DNA of 64,000 nt from Billgrantia sulfidoxydans (GTDB lineage Bacteria; Pseudomonadota; Gammaproteobacteria; Pseudomonadales; Halomonadaceae): NCBI RefSeq assembly GCF_017868775.1, contig NZ_CP053381.1, positions 2,666,001 through 2,730,000 of the forward strand, given 5' to 3'. Both the position numbers and the translations under genes were made by a program. Below the pieces are notes generated by a model. It saw only the letters and a program-made list of their open reading frames with translations, searched no databases and had not been told where the DNA came from. Position 1 is the stretch's first letter, and each line of letters opens with the position of its first letter. Positions 33,837-41,170 of the stretch are shown one piece after another.

Positions 33837-35231
33837 TCATAGCCAGTCCTTGAACGGGCGGAGCTGGCGTTTCAGTCCAAGCGTTGTCACGACGCCAGCC
33901 ACGCTGTTAGCGAGGTCGTCATGTCCGCCTGGGCCATGGTCGATAGTGTCCTTGCCGCTGCGTGCCGTGCGGCGCTCAAGGCTGACTAGCTCTTTCAGGA
34001 GCTGGGCATTCTCGGGTAGCGAGACTCGACCGCTGTTCATCAGCGGGAGCATGTCGCGGTACAGGTCGGAGCGAGGCCGGTCGGCAATCTCGTAGGTGAT
34101 GCCCTGGTTGCGATACAGCTCGCGGGGGAACTCGCCTGCGTAACGGTCGCCGGTCACGCTTGAGATACGGTATTGCTTCAGCAGGTCAGAGAACTCGGCT
34201 ACCACTGCCTCGGGCGAGAACGGCGGCTTACGGCTGCGTATGGCGTCCACCACGGCGACGCTGCCTTCCAGGTGGCCGATGGCCAGGGTGAAAGCGTCTT
34301 TGCCGCTGCCGCCTGCTGGATCGGTGAAGGCGGTATAACGGGTGCCGGTGATTGGCGGTAGCTCGATGCGGCCAAGCTCGGTGCAGGCTTCCACCACTTC
34401 GCGAGTCAGGAAGGCTTCAACGTCGCTGCGGAACTCAGCCAGGTATTCGGCCTTGGCGCTGGCCTCGTCACGCTCCAGGGCACGCTCCACAACGCGGGCG
34501 GGCAGTGTCGGATTCATGACGCGGCTTGGCGCCTGGGCTACCAGAATCTCGCTTTCCTTGCCGAAGTCCCTGCGGTACGTCTCCCAAAGCTCACCACGGC
34601 GGGCGTATGGGCTGGACAGTGCCACCAGGCGGCCCCCAAGCGTGGCCATGGCGGGACGAATGGCGTTGATGATTTCCTTGTCTGGGTTCGCGCTGTCCTC
34701 GCTACGCCAGAACGCTATCTCGTCGGCAATGACCAGCGGGGTCGAGTAGCCACGAACGGCACGGAAAGACGCGGTGTGAACCTCGATAGTGCAGCGGTTG
34801 GTCAGGTCGATGCTCTCGGCATCCTGACGCTCTACCAAGGCGGCCAGCATGGGGTTGGATTCAATCAAGCCAGTGATGTAGCGGAACGCGGAACGAGCCT
34901 GCTTGCGGTCGGCAGCCAGGACCATAACGGTAGCTCGCTCGCCTGGGCTCAGCTTGTCGCGGTAGTCGCGGAAACATGCTTCAAACACAGCCAGCAAGGC
35001 CGCTGCCTGGCTCTTACCACCACGTCGGCCTACTACCAGCCATAGCTCCTCAGCGGCGCTTGTGGGGGCAGAGCGGCGGGTTATCTGCTGCCATGCGTCC
35101 AGCTCATCATCTTGCAGCGGCAAGCCATAGAAGCCAGCCAGCAATGCACGCCAGCCAAGGAAGGATTCGTCCCCGAACTGGCCCCCGAACAATGCCGGGT
35201 CGATCATCGCATCGCGGATCGTGACGCTCAT
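33837..35231 (-). CDS. Phage terminase large subunit
   Basis: This is the packaging ATPase-nuclease. The 464 residues have Walker A GRRGGKS (68-74), Walker B VIADE (167-171), a coupling motif ALSSPYARRGE and a C-terminal RNase H-like nuclease with TDPAGGSGKD (Asp near 304), GDRYAGEF and GGHDDLANS. All key motifs look intact. It overlaps the upstream small gene by ATGA. No portal gene follows. Confidence 0.93.
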   Translation of the reverse strand: MSVTIRDAMIDPALFGGQFGDESFLGWRALLAGFYGLPLQDDELDAWQQITRRSAPTSAAEELWLVVGRRGGKSQAAALLAVFEACFRDYRDKLSPGERATVMVLAADRKQARSAFRYITGLIESNPMLAALVERQDAESIDLTNRCTIEVHTASFRAVRGYSTPLVIADEIAFWRSEDSANPDKEIINAIRPAMATLGGRLVALSSPYARRGELWETYRRDFGKESEILVAQAPSRVMNPTLPARVVERALERDEASAKAEYLAEFRSDVEAFLTREVVEACTELGRIELPPITGTRYTAFTDPAGGSGKDAFTLAIGHLEGSVAVVDAIRSRKPPFSPEAVVAEFSDLLKQYRISSVTGDRYAGEFPRELYRNQGITYEIADRPRSDLYRDMLPLMNSGRVSLPENAQLLKELVSLERRTARSGKDTIDHGPGGHDDLANSVAGVVTTLGLKRQLRPFKDWL

Positions 35232-35587
35232 GCGTGGCTCTCACGTGCGGCGAGATAGTCAGCCAGGCTCGGCACGTCGCGGGCCTTACGCTCCAATCCC
35301 AACTTGGCGAGGATGCCTTGCAGACCGTTAGCGGCCTGAATCCAGCGGGACACGTCGAACTCTTTACCCTCGGCCAACTCCACTTCCTGCTGCTGTAGCC
35401 AGTATTCAAGCCATAGGGCACGCTCCACTAGGGAACGCTGGGCATAGCTCAGGCTCTCGGCTCCGCCAAGGTCTGAAGTCATAGCGGCGTATCGGCTGCG
35501 CATGGTCTGGGCAATGCCGGTTCGGCCATCCAGGGTGGACAGCCAGCCGGGGGAATACGTATCAGGTGGCGCTTGTAGCTTGGTCAT
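35228..35587 (-). CDS. Terminase small-subunit candidate
   Basis: This 119-residue helical protein is directly upstream of and translationally coupled to the large terminase, the standard place of a small subunit. No helix-turn-helix is obvious. The central region LSYAQRSLVERALWLEYWLQQ is strongly amphipathic and could oligomerise. The assignment is by position only. Confidence 0.6.
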   Translation of the reverse strand: MTKLQAPPDTYSPGWLSTLDGRTGIAQTMRSRYAAMTSDLGGAESLSYAQRSLVERALWLEYWLQQQEVELAEGKEFDVSRWIQAANGLQGILAKLGLERKARDVPSLADYLAARESHA

Positions 35588-35599
35588 ATGCGGCCTATT

Positions 35600-35907
35600 C
35601 CGGGGCTATCTGATCCATATCTGATACCTATTTTATCTAAAAAAAATATAATTCATATATAACAGCAGCTTGAATAGCTTTTATTAGGGACTACATATCC
35701 CTTCCATTATCAAAATACGCTGTTCTTAGGGGTAGGGCCTAAAATTGTTAACTTTTGTTGCACCATCAGGTTAACTACCCCCTTCCTGTCCGAAACTTGT
35801 CCGAAACTTGTCCGGTTCCCGTCCGAAACGTCCGAAAAGCTGTGTCCGTCCGTCCGAAACCCCCTAGACGGGGTTCGGGACGGACAGCGGACAACGGACA
35901 GGACAGT
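35600..35907. other. Candidate replication origin: AT-rich tract plus iterons
   Basis: About 350 bases lie between the terminase and helicase genes. Bases 35620-35760 are strongly AT-rich with a long A-run and two TATCTGAT repeats. Then GTCCG recurs at 35788, 35799, 35810 and 35821, exactly 11 bases apart, and again at 35830, 35844, 35848 and 35852; the first two units are TGTCCGAAACT. Three inverted CGGAC copies follow (35881, 35888, 35895). AT-rich DNA beside helically phased iterons next to replication genes is the layout of a plasmid/P4-type origin. An operator for the terminase operon is possible too. Confidence 0.6.
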
Positions 35908-35930
35908 AAAAACCCCGCTCGATGGCGGGG
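35908..35930 (-). terminator. Terminator of the primase-helicase operon
   Basis: On the minus strand CCCCGC, a 6-base loop, GCGGGG and then five T form a standard intrinsic terminator 7 bases after the helicase stop. It separates replication and packaging transcription units. Confidence 0.88.
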
Positions 35931-35936
35931 TATGGA

Positions 35937-37010
35937 TCAGGTCAGGTATACGTGTGGATGGTCTACTCGAATGGCTCCCTGCTTCTCTAGGGCTTGCCGT
36001 GCTTCTGAGAATCGTCGCCGATCGGTTAGGCCGCTGGCTTCTTTCAGGGCTTCAATGTCGATGCGTGGCTCCCTGCCTGTGCCTTCTAGCCTGGCTTCGG
36101 CTTCCCGGTACAATGTCCTCAGAGCTTCGAGCAAGCGGGTCTGATTCTTCCCCTTGCCTGCGCTGGAATTGCTCTTTCGGATCGGCTCATAGCCAGCCAG
36201 CAAGTCGAGGTAGCAGCTTGTTGACGGACTGCCGTCCTCCTCACGGATCTCTGGAAGCTCCGCCACCTTGAGCGAAAACGCCAGGTTAGGCGGGGGCGCC
36301 GCGTCCTTCATGTCGATGGCTTCCATGACAATGGCCCCGGCAGCGTCCCGAGTAATGCTAAAACTTGAGTCGATGGCACCGCGGAGTGCTATAGACCCTC
36401 GCGGCCCGCTGGCCTCATCCTTGCCGGTGTGATGGACCACCAGGGCAGTGGCGTTCCAAGGTCGGCGGATCTGGTCAACGTGCTGCACAAACCGATTCAT
36501 ATCCTCGGTCGCATTCTCGTTACCGCCAAAGTTGCGGGCCAGGGTATCCACCACTATCAGGCTGGGTGCGCCATGCTCCTCAGCCATGCGGGCAATGGTG
36601 TTACCTACCATCATGGCGGCCTCGAGGTTCATCAAAGGGATTGCCGTAGGGGTGACGCCAATCCTTAGCTGTGAGGCTTCGACGCTGTTGGTCTGCATCC
36701 AAGCAAGGAAGCGGCGAGAAAGCCCTGCATGTCCCTCACCAGCGATATAGAACACGGTACCTGTCTTGGTGCGGTGCCCCTTCCACTCTAGGCCGCTGGC
36801 GATACAGCAAGCCCAATCGATAGCCAGGAAAGACTTTCCGCACTTAGGCGGGCCATAGATCAGCGCCAGGCTGTCCGCCTCCAGGTGGCCCTTGATGAGC
36901 CACTGGGGCGGCCTGACGTTGCGCACCATGTCCCAGACCATGGTGTAGCCGGGATGCCGCTCGGGCTCGTCATTAATCGCCGTGTCCAGGTGTTTCTTCG
37001 CCAGGCTCAT
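35937..37010 (-). CDS. RepA-like replicative helicase/ATPase
   Basis: The ATG at 37010 overlaps the primase stop (ATGA) and gives 357 residues. This is a RecA-fold AAA ATPase of the RSF1010 RepA type, expected to be a hexameric DNA helicase. Walker A is GPPKCGKS (53-60), Walker B LIVVDT (151-156), with sensor VVHHTGKD near 193. The C-terminal 90 residues look like a winged-helix domain (EALKEASGLTDRRRFSEARQALEKQG). It works with the coupled primase in replication of the element. Confidence 0.85.
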   Translation of the reverse strand: MSLAKKHLDTAINDEPERHPGYTMVWDMVRNVRPPQWLIKGHLEADSLALIYGPPKCGKSFLAIDWACCIASGLEWKGHRTKTGTVFYIAGEGHAGLSRRFLAWMQTNSVEASQLRIGVTPTAIPLMNLEAAMMVGNTIARMAEEHGAPSLIVVDTLARNFGGNENATEDMNRFVQHVDQIRRPWNATALVVHHTGKDEASGPRGSIALRGAIDSSFSITRDAAGAIVMEAIDMKDAAPPPNLAFSLKVAELPEIREEDGSPSTSCYLDLLAGYEPIRKSNSSAGKGKNQTRLLEALRTLYREAEARLEGTGREPRIDIEALKEASGLTDRRRFSEARQALEKQGAIRVDHPHVYLT

Positions 37011-38032
37011 CCCCTCACCTCCGAATCGAAGTACCAAGGGGACTCAAGCCACAGGTCGGCAAAGTCCGTTCCTTTGTGCCCCAGCCTGGCAGTTGGCCAT
37101 ACACAGCGACCCCCTACCGCGGCTGCCGCTTCCTTGCCGAGCCTGACGCCTGGATTGTCCTCCCGGTCATCACTCGGACCGTGGTCATTGTCGGCGTAGA
37201 CGATGATCGGCGTCTTGGGGTGGCGCTTGCGCAGACTCAGGCAAACCGCCTTGAGGTTTCCCGCATCCATGGCGGCAGCCACAGCACATCCAAAGCCCAT
37301 ATGCACAGCGATAGCCGTGCCGACGCCTTCGCAGACAGCGATGTAGTCTTTGACGTGGCCCAGCGGCCAATAGGCGCCCTGCTTCGCGGTACCAGTGAGA
37401 AAGCGCTTTTCTCCGGTCGGGCTAATCGTCTGGTAACCGATGACGCCATGTCCATCGGTTAGGAACGCCACCAGATCAGGCCCTTTCTGACGAAGCGAAA
37501 ACGGCTCGATGCGCTTCCTCGCCAGATACGGGTGCAGCGGGCTGGCTTCCGGCAGGCGGTGAAGCTCCTCTTGCGCCTCTGCTGCCGCCTGGGCGTGCCT
37601 CCGGGCCTGAGCTAGCCGGTACTCGCGGCGCCGGCGATCGGCTTCCTCGCGCGCCCTGCGGGCTTTCTCAGGGTCGCATGGCCCTTTGTCAAAGACATTG
37701 TGTTGTTCGCCTGTTGACCAATCGCCCCAGACAGCGAAGTCGTGACGGCAAACGTACCAAATGCGCTTATTGCCGCGCTTGCCATCGGGATGGTCTAACC
37801 GGTGAATCTCGCCATCTGCGATGACGTGGGGGTGAGCTAATCCGGTTGAGGCGAGTTGTTCCCGCAGGGCGTCCTGTACGTCTAGTTGCTCTGAAAGCGC
37901 GGCATAGACCGCCCAAGCGCCGACCGGCTTAGGGTGCGTGCTTCGGCGAGCAGTGCTATTATGAAATTCGTCAGATTTATCTGAATGCGCCCAGCCTCCC
38001 CCAAGGTTGGGCGTTTTCTTTTGGATCATCAT
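37007..38032 (-). CDS. Toprim-domain primase
   Basis: The 341 residues have an N-terminal P4-type primase-like region (HPDGKRGNKRIWYVCRHDFAVW), a long Arg/Ala/Glu coiled coil (about 120-165) and a C-terminal Toprim domain with catalytic Glu in VCEGVGTA (235) and acidic pair in YADND (281, 283). The start overlaps the AlpA-like stop by one base, with GGAGGTGA inside the upstream gene. Coupling to the RepA-like helicase indicates a dedicated replication module. Confidence 0.82.
   Translation of the reverse strand: MMIQKKTPNLGGGWAHSDKSDEFHNSTARRSTHPKPVGAWAVYAALSEQLDVQDALREQLASTGLAHPHVIADGEIHRLDHPDGKRGNKRIWYVCRHDFAVWGDWSTGEQHNVFDKGPCDPEKARRAREEADRRRREYRLAQARRHAQAAAEAQEELHRLPEASPLHPYLARKRIEPFSLRQKGPDLVAFLTDGHGVIGYQTISPTGEKRFLTGTAKQGAYWPLGHVKDYIAVCEGVGTAIAVHMGFGCAVAAAMDAGNLKAVCLSLRKRHPKTPIIVYADNDHGPSDDREDNPGVRLGKEAAAAVGGRCVWPTARLGHKGTDFADLWLESPWYFDSEVRG
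37954..38022 (+). ncRNA. Possible antisense RNA over the primase start
   Basis: On the plus strand, opposite the 5' end of the primase gene, an extended -10 promoter element (TGC-TATTAT at 37954-37962) lies just upstream of a complete intrinsic terminator: CGCCCAGCC, an 8-base loop, GGTTGGGCG, then TTTTCTTTT (37988-38022). A palindrome TCAGAT-TT-ATCTGA lies between them (37971-37984). No plus-strand gene explains this terminator. A transcript of about 50 bases antisense to the primase start is inferred. Confidence 0.4.
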
Positions 38033-38265
38033 TAGCCATCACCTCCTGTTGTGGAGGTGCGCGCGTTTTCTTCGAGCCACTCGAGAACATCATCAGCGCG
38101 ATAACGGACATGCCGGCCAAGTTTAATAAAGCGGGGGCCTTCGCCAGCCCATCGGGCACGCTCACACCAGGCAGTAGACTTGCCGAGATAGTTGGCAAGC
38201 TCGCGCTGATTCATGAGTTTGGGAAGGATGGCGACAGCTTCGGGAGGGAGGGTTGTAGTACTCAT
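38032..38265 (-). CDS. AlpA-like helix-turn-helix regulator/excisionase
   Basis: The 77 residues have a MerR/HTH_17-type fold: LMNQRELANYLGKSTAWCERARWAGEGPRFIKLGRHVRYRADDVLEWLEE-like order (turn, recognition helix, RYR, W-LEE). This is the AlpA/excisionase family of P4-like elements and satellites, which control integrase or early operons. It is first in the coupled AlpA-primase-helicase operon. Confidence 0.85.
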   Translation of the reverse strand: MSTTTLPPEAVAILPKLMNQRELANYLGKSTAWCERARWAGEGPRFIKLGRHVRYRADDVLEWLEENARTSTTGGDG

Positions 38266-38306
38266 AACTTGGACTCACTCGCTAATTGCTTTGAACGAGT
38301 CCAGTT
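38266..38306 (-). promoter_or_regulatory. Operator-like inverted repeat before the AlpA-like gene
   Basis: AACTTGGACTC and GAGTCCAGTT form an inverted repeat (one base bulged) centred about 20 bases upstream of the AlpA-like start codon. It is well placed for autoregulation or repressor control of the replication operon. Confidence 0.45.
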
Positions 38307-38363
38307 TTAAGAATTACCGCTTTCCAATCGTGGGATAAGTTCGGCAGGAACTTTTACCACGGG

Positions 38364-39086
38364 CTATGTGCGGCGCACCTTCAAATAACGTTTTCGCCCA
38401 TTGGCCGTGCGCGACTCCTTCCACAAGCCCCTTGCCTTAGAGGTCGAGATGTTCGCCGCCAAGGCCACGTAATGCGCCGCGTTATGCGGCTGGCCGGTAG
38501 CCGGCTCATCGTTACCTGTCGGAGGAATGTCGTAGAAGCTGCTAATATTATGAATAGCAAGCACGATACATGCATCAGCGATATCCTTCTTTCCGGCGCC
38601 TCCGCCCTGCTCTGCCGGCTGCGACACTTCCCGGCGCAACGCTTTTGCCCCGAACTCTACTAACTCGGTCGGTATCTCAGATCTCTGCTCTAGCAATTTC
38701 GATAATAAGTATTCGCACGCCCGGTAAGAAACCTGCCGCTGGCTAGACTCAGAAACTAACCAAGCAAGCCGCCCTTTATCGCTTACCGTGAAGGTAAGAG
38801 CCCCCCTCTTATCTGCTTCTGTTGCGGCCTCGTGGTTCGCGGTGCCTGGCATTAAATGGGCGGTAGAGGGCGACCAAGATTCGCCACAGCTATCTTCTAT
38901 CTCAATGCCGGTTGACCACGCCAGGGACTTTACGAACGATTCTTGCCCATCAAATAATCTTTCTGAAGCAGGCACGCTTGAGCCGTACTCGATGCTATCA
39001 GCCGTCTCAAGGTCGCCATACCGGCGAAAATGGCGTGCCAGCTCCTGCTTGGCGACGATTAGCGCTACGTCCGGCGATAGCTTCAT
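38364..39086 (-). CDS. Hypothetical protein coupled to integrase
   Basis: The 240-residue soluble protein starts at the ATGA that ends the integrase gene. It has no membrane segment and I recognise no domain. The C-terminal half has a short helical region (AAHYVALAANISTSKARGLW) that could be a helix-turn-helix. Codon use looks less GC-rich than the host. Being cotranslated with int, it may modulate integration, immunity or helper interaction; that is inference. Confidence 0.6.
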   Translation of the reverse strand: MKLSPDVALIVAKQELARHFRRYGDLETADSIEYGSSVPASERLFDGQESFVKSLAWSTGIEIEDSCGESWSPSTAHLMPGTANHEAATEADKRGALTFTVSDKGRLAWLVSESSQRQVSYRACEYLLSKLLEQRSEIPTELVEFGAKALRREVSQPAEQGGGAGKKDIADACIVLAIHNISSFYDIPPTGNDEPATGQPHNAAHYVALAANISTSKARGLWKESRTANGRKRYLKVRRT

Positions 39087-40360
39087 GCCCGCGCCCTCAT
39101 CTCGATAACCTTGGCGCCTGGCTCGGACTTTCCTTCGACCATGCGGTAAAGCATCTCCAGGGATTCCAGCTTCTCATCAGCGAAGGCGTGGTGCTGGTAG
39201 TGCTTGCGCTGAACAGTGCCCATACCGTGACTCAGCAGGTGCGCCAGCACATCAGAGGACACGCGGTAAGGTTTGGCGATCAGGCGCGTCTCGACGGTAG
39301 CGCGGATCGAGCCGGCCGTGAACGGTCCGTTCTCCAGCTCCTCGGCCTTCTCCATCTCGGCGCGGATACGCTTCACTATGTCATTCAGAAATGCGTTATG
39401 AATGGGGGTCTTGCCGCCGTCGCAGCTAAAGACGTACTGGCCTCCACCAGTGATACGGTCGATTGCTTCCAGTGCCTCGGGTAGCAGCGGGATTACATGG
39501 ATGCGGGGTTCTGTCCTACGGCCCTTGTAGTCAAGGATTCGCATGCTCGGTCCGTCCCGGTCGATGTCAGCCAGGGTGACGCGGGCAAGTTGTTGCTGGC
39601 GCTGGCCGCCTGTCAGGACGTGAAGCATGGCCAGGGAGCGGTGAGGTTCAGGAAGCGCCTTCACTCGCCGCCAGTAGGCGCGGAACTCAGCCAGGCTCAG
39701 CGCTCGATCCTTGGCATTGCTGCTGCCCTTCACCTTGCGCATATCTCGGGCCGGGTTGTACGTGATCTTGAGCCGGCGCATAGAGGCCGGCATGTTCACA
39801 TCGCCGCGTGCATTGATGGCCTCGCTGAAGGCAGTGCGTATATAGCTGCGGATCTTGTCCGCCTGGCGGGGCTTACCCTCATCCTTGAGTTTGCCGACGA
39901 TCTGCATGCAGTCCTCGAGCTGAATCTTGCTCACTGGTGCAGCCCATAGCTTCGGGAACGCCTTTTCAATGTCCCTGGCTATCTGATTCTTGACGTTGGA
40001 AGCGGATAGTTTACCCTGCTGCTCCAGCAACTCGACGTAGGCGCTCATAAGGTCGCCAAACGTTGGCTCGATCTTGTTGGTCGCATCCTTGGGGCTTGGA
40101 TCTTGTCCTAGCTCCATCATCGATTGAATGCGCTTGGCGTCCTTACGGGCCTGCTCTGCCGTGATTCGGCCCAGCTTGCCTATGGTGATCTTCTTCAGCT
40201 TGCCCTTGAGGCGACCCTGGTAGAAGAATGCCCTGGACCCGCCAGGTGAGACGCGAACACCAAAGCCAACGATGTCGGTATCCCAGAAAACGAGCTGCTT
40301 GCCCTCGACCGGGGCTAGGCGCTCAACCGTTGTCTTGGTCAGCTTGATCTTAGAGGTCAT
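39083..40360 (-). CDS. int: Tyrosine integrase of the element
   Basis: This is a P4-type site-specific recombinase of 425 residues. It has an N-terminal DUF4102-like arm-binding domain (about 1-90), a core-binding SAM-like domain (about 100-200) and a C-terminal catalytic domain with Arg in GGQRQQQ (254), Arg in SIRATVET (353), His in HLLSHG (378) and nucleophile Tyr in KHYQHH (388). The His of the HxxR motif is replaced by Gly (350). It starts 147 bases from attR and reads into the element. Confidence 0.95.
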   Translation of the reverse strand: MTSKIKLTKTTVERLAPVEGKQLVFWDTDIVGFGVRVSPGGSRAFFYQGRLKGKLKKITIGKLGRITAEQARKDAKRIQSMMELGQDPSPKDATNKIEPTFGDLMSAYVELLEQQGKLSASNVKNQIARDIEKAFPKLWAAPVSKIQLEDCMQIVGKLKDEGKPRQADKIRSYIRTAFSEAINARGDVNMPASMRRLKITYNPARDMRKVKGSSNAKDRALSLAEFRAYWRRVKALPEPHRSLAMLHVLTGGQRQQQLARVTLADIDRDGPSMRILDYKGRRTEPRIHVIPLLPEALEAIDRITGGGQYVFSCDGGKTPIHNAFLNDIVKRIRAEMEKAEELENGPFTAGSIRATVETRLIAKPYRVSSDVLAHLLSHGMGTVQRKHYQHHAFADEKLESLEMLYRMVEGKSEPGAKVIEMRARA

Positions 40361-40381
40361 GGCGGGATGCTCCCTAGCGGA

Positions 40382-40400
40382 TATGTAGCAAATATGTACC
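40382..40400 (+). promoter_or_regulatory. Candidate integrase arm sites, right end
   Basis: TATGTAGC (40382) and TATGTACC (40393) start 11 bases apart, upstream of int. An inverted ATGTAGC lies at 40475-40481. They mirror the pair at 29470/29481. Confidence 0.5.
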
Positions 40401-40507
40401 GTGCAGGTTCAAAGCTACGCAAACAACCTAGGGATTATTTTAGGGTAAGTGCCTGTGAAATAGCAAGTTTTGGTGCTACATGGGATTTGTTCAAAGGTAG
40501 CTATCTG

Positions 40508-40520
40508 GACTTAAAATCTC
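40508..40520 (+). repeat. attR core
   Basis: GACTTAAAATCTC, identical to attL. To its right the sequence continues as tRNA-Leu; to its left it is element DNA with no tRNA 5' half. Confidence 0.92.
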
Positions 40521-40564
40521 TCGGTGGCAACACCGTGCCGGTTCGAGCCCGGCTCCGGGCACCA
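40521..40564 (+). pseudogene. Host tRNA-Leu(UAA), 3' half
   Basis: This is the rest of the split gene: variable arm, T-arm GCCGG-TTCGAGC-CCGGC, acceptor TCCGGGC and ACCA. It completes the 5' half at 29370-29412 with correct pairing. It is separated from that half and its promoter by the 11.1-kb element. Confidence 0.93.
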
Positions 40565-40694
40565 ACGAATTCAGCCCTCACTCGCTATCGTCCCCTGCAA
40601 CCTGTCACGGCGGCCAAGACCGGTGCTGTTGGTGGATGACGAATACAGCCATTTCCGCATTTTGCTGCTTAACGCAAACTGCTCGGGATCGCTG

Positions 40695-40860
40695 TCATCC
40701 AAGACCAACTGGGGCCTCGAGCAGCAGCGCTCGGCAGGATTCGACAAGCGAGGCCTGCGTGTCGCGCTCGGCCTGCAGTGCATCCAACCGGCGGCACATT
40801 TCCGGGGACGCCATTCCCCTGGTAGACGGCGAGTTCCGATAGCGGATATTGGCTGCTCAT
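40695..40860 (-). pseudogene. Broken small phage-like gene
   Basis: A frame starts at 40860 (MSSQYPLSELAVYQ...) at an ATGA overlap with the upstream gene, but its sense-like continuation is in another frame: MASPEMCRRLDALQAERDTQ and on to a stop at 40695. That second stretch looks like a genuine amphipathic coiled coil. A frameshift in a small phage-type protein would explain both. Confidence 0.4.
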
Positions 40861-41054
40861 GACTGACCCTCTTCAGCTTGGCGGCATAGGCCATTGTCGC
40901 GGCCTTGAGCCTGCTCGGCCCTTTCTTTGATCGTGGCGCGCACAACGGACATCTCCTCCCATGAGTTTTTTATCGGCCGCGCCTCGTCGTGCTTGAACGA
41001 GAAACCTGCCTGCTTCCGTGCATCGTGGATGCGGTGGGCGTCATGGAGCCTCAT
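40857..41054 (-). CDS. Small hypothetical protein in the relict island
   Basis: The 65-residue basic/acidic soluble frame (MRLHDAHRIHDARKQ...QAEEGQS) overlaps the next leftward frame by ATGA. No family is recognised. It may be a remnant and no longer functional. Confidence 0.4.
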   Translation of the reverse strand: MRLHDAHRIHDARKQAGFSFKHDEARPIKNSWEEMSVVRATIKERAEQAQGRDNGLCRQAEEGQS

Positions 41055-41170
41055 GAAAAGGCGCCAGACTGATCGTTGGCGCCATGCTACAATCGCGCAT
41101 TCTTCAACGATCTCAGTCAGCTAAGCTCCTGATAGAAAAGGGAACCGAAGTGCAAGCGCAGCCCCGCGAC

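Larger units (their letters stand above)
29400..40520. mobile_element. 11.1-kb integrated satellite-like element in tRNA-Leu
   Basis: The ends are defined by a 13-bp duplicated core (GACTTAAAATCTC at 29400 and 40508) inside the split tRNA-Leu. Nearly all genes read leftwards: integrase, a hypothetical, AlpA-like, primase, RepA-like helicase, then terminase small-subunit candidate, large terminase, tape-measure-like and small proteins. A complete replacement tRNA-Leu lies at the left end. Intergenic parts are AT-richer than the host. No portal, capsid, protease, tail fibre or lysis gene is recognisable, so it resembles a phage satellite more than a full prophage. A degraded prophage is the alternative. 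Confidence 0.88.

Noticed and set aside
29400..40520. Complete inducible prophage
   Set aside because: No portal, capsid, head-tail connector, tail fibre, holin or lysin gene is recognisable and 11.1 kb is too small; satellite or remnant fits better.
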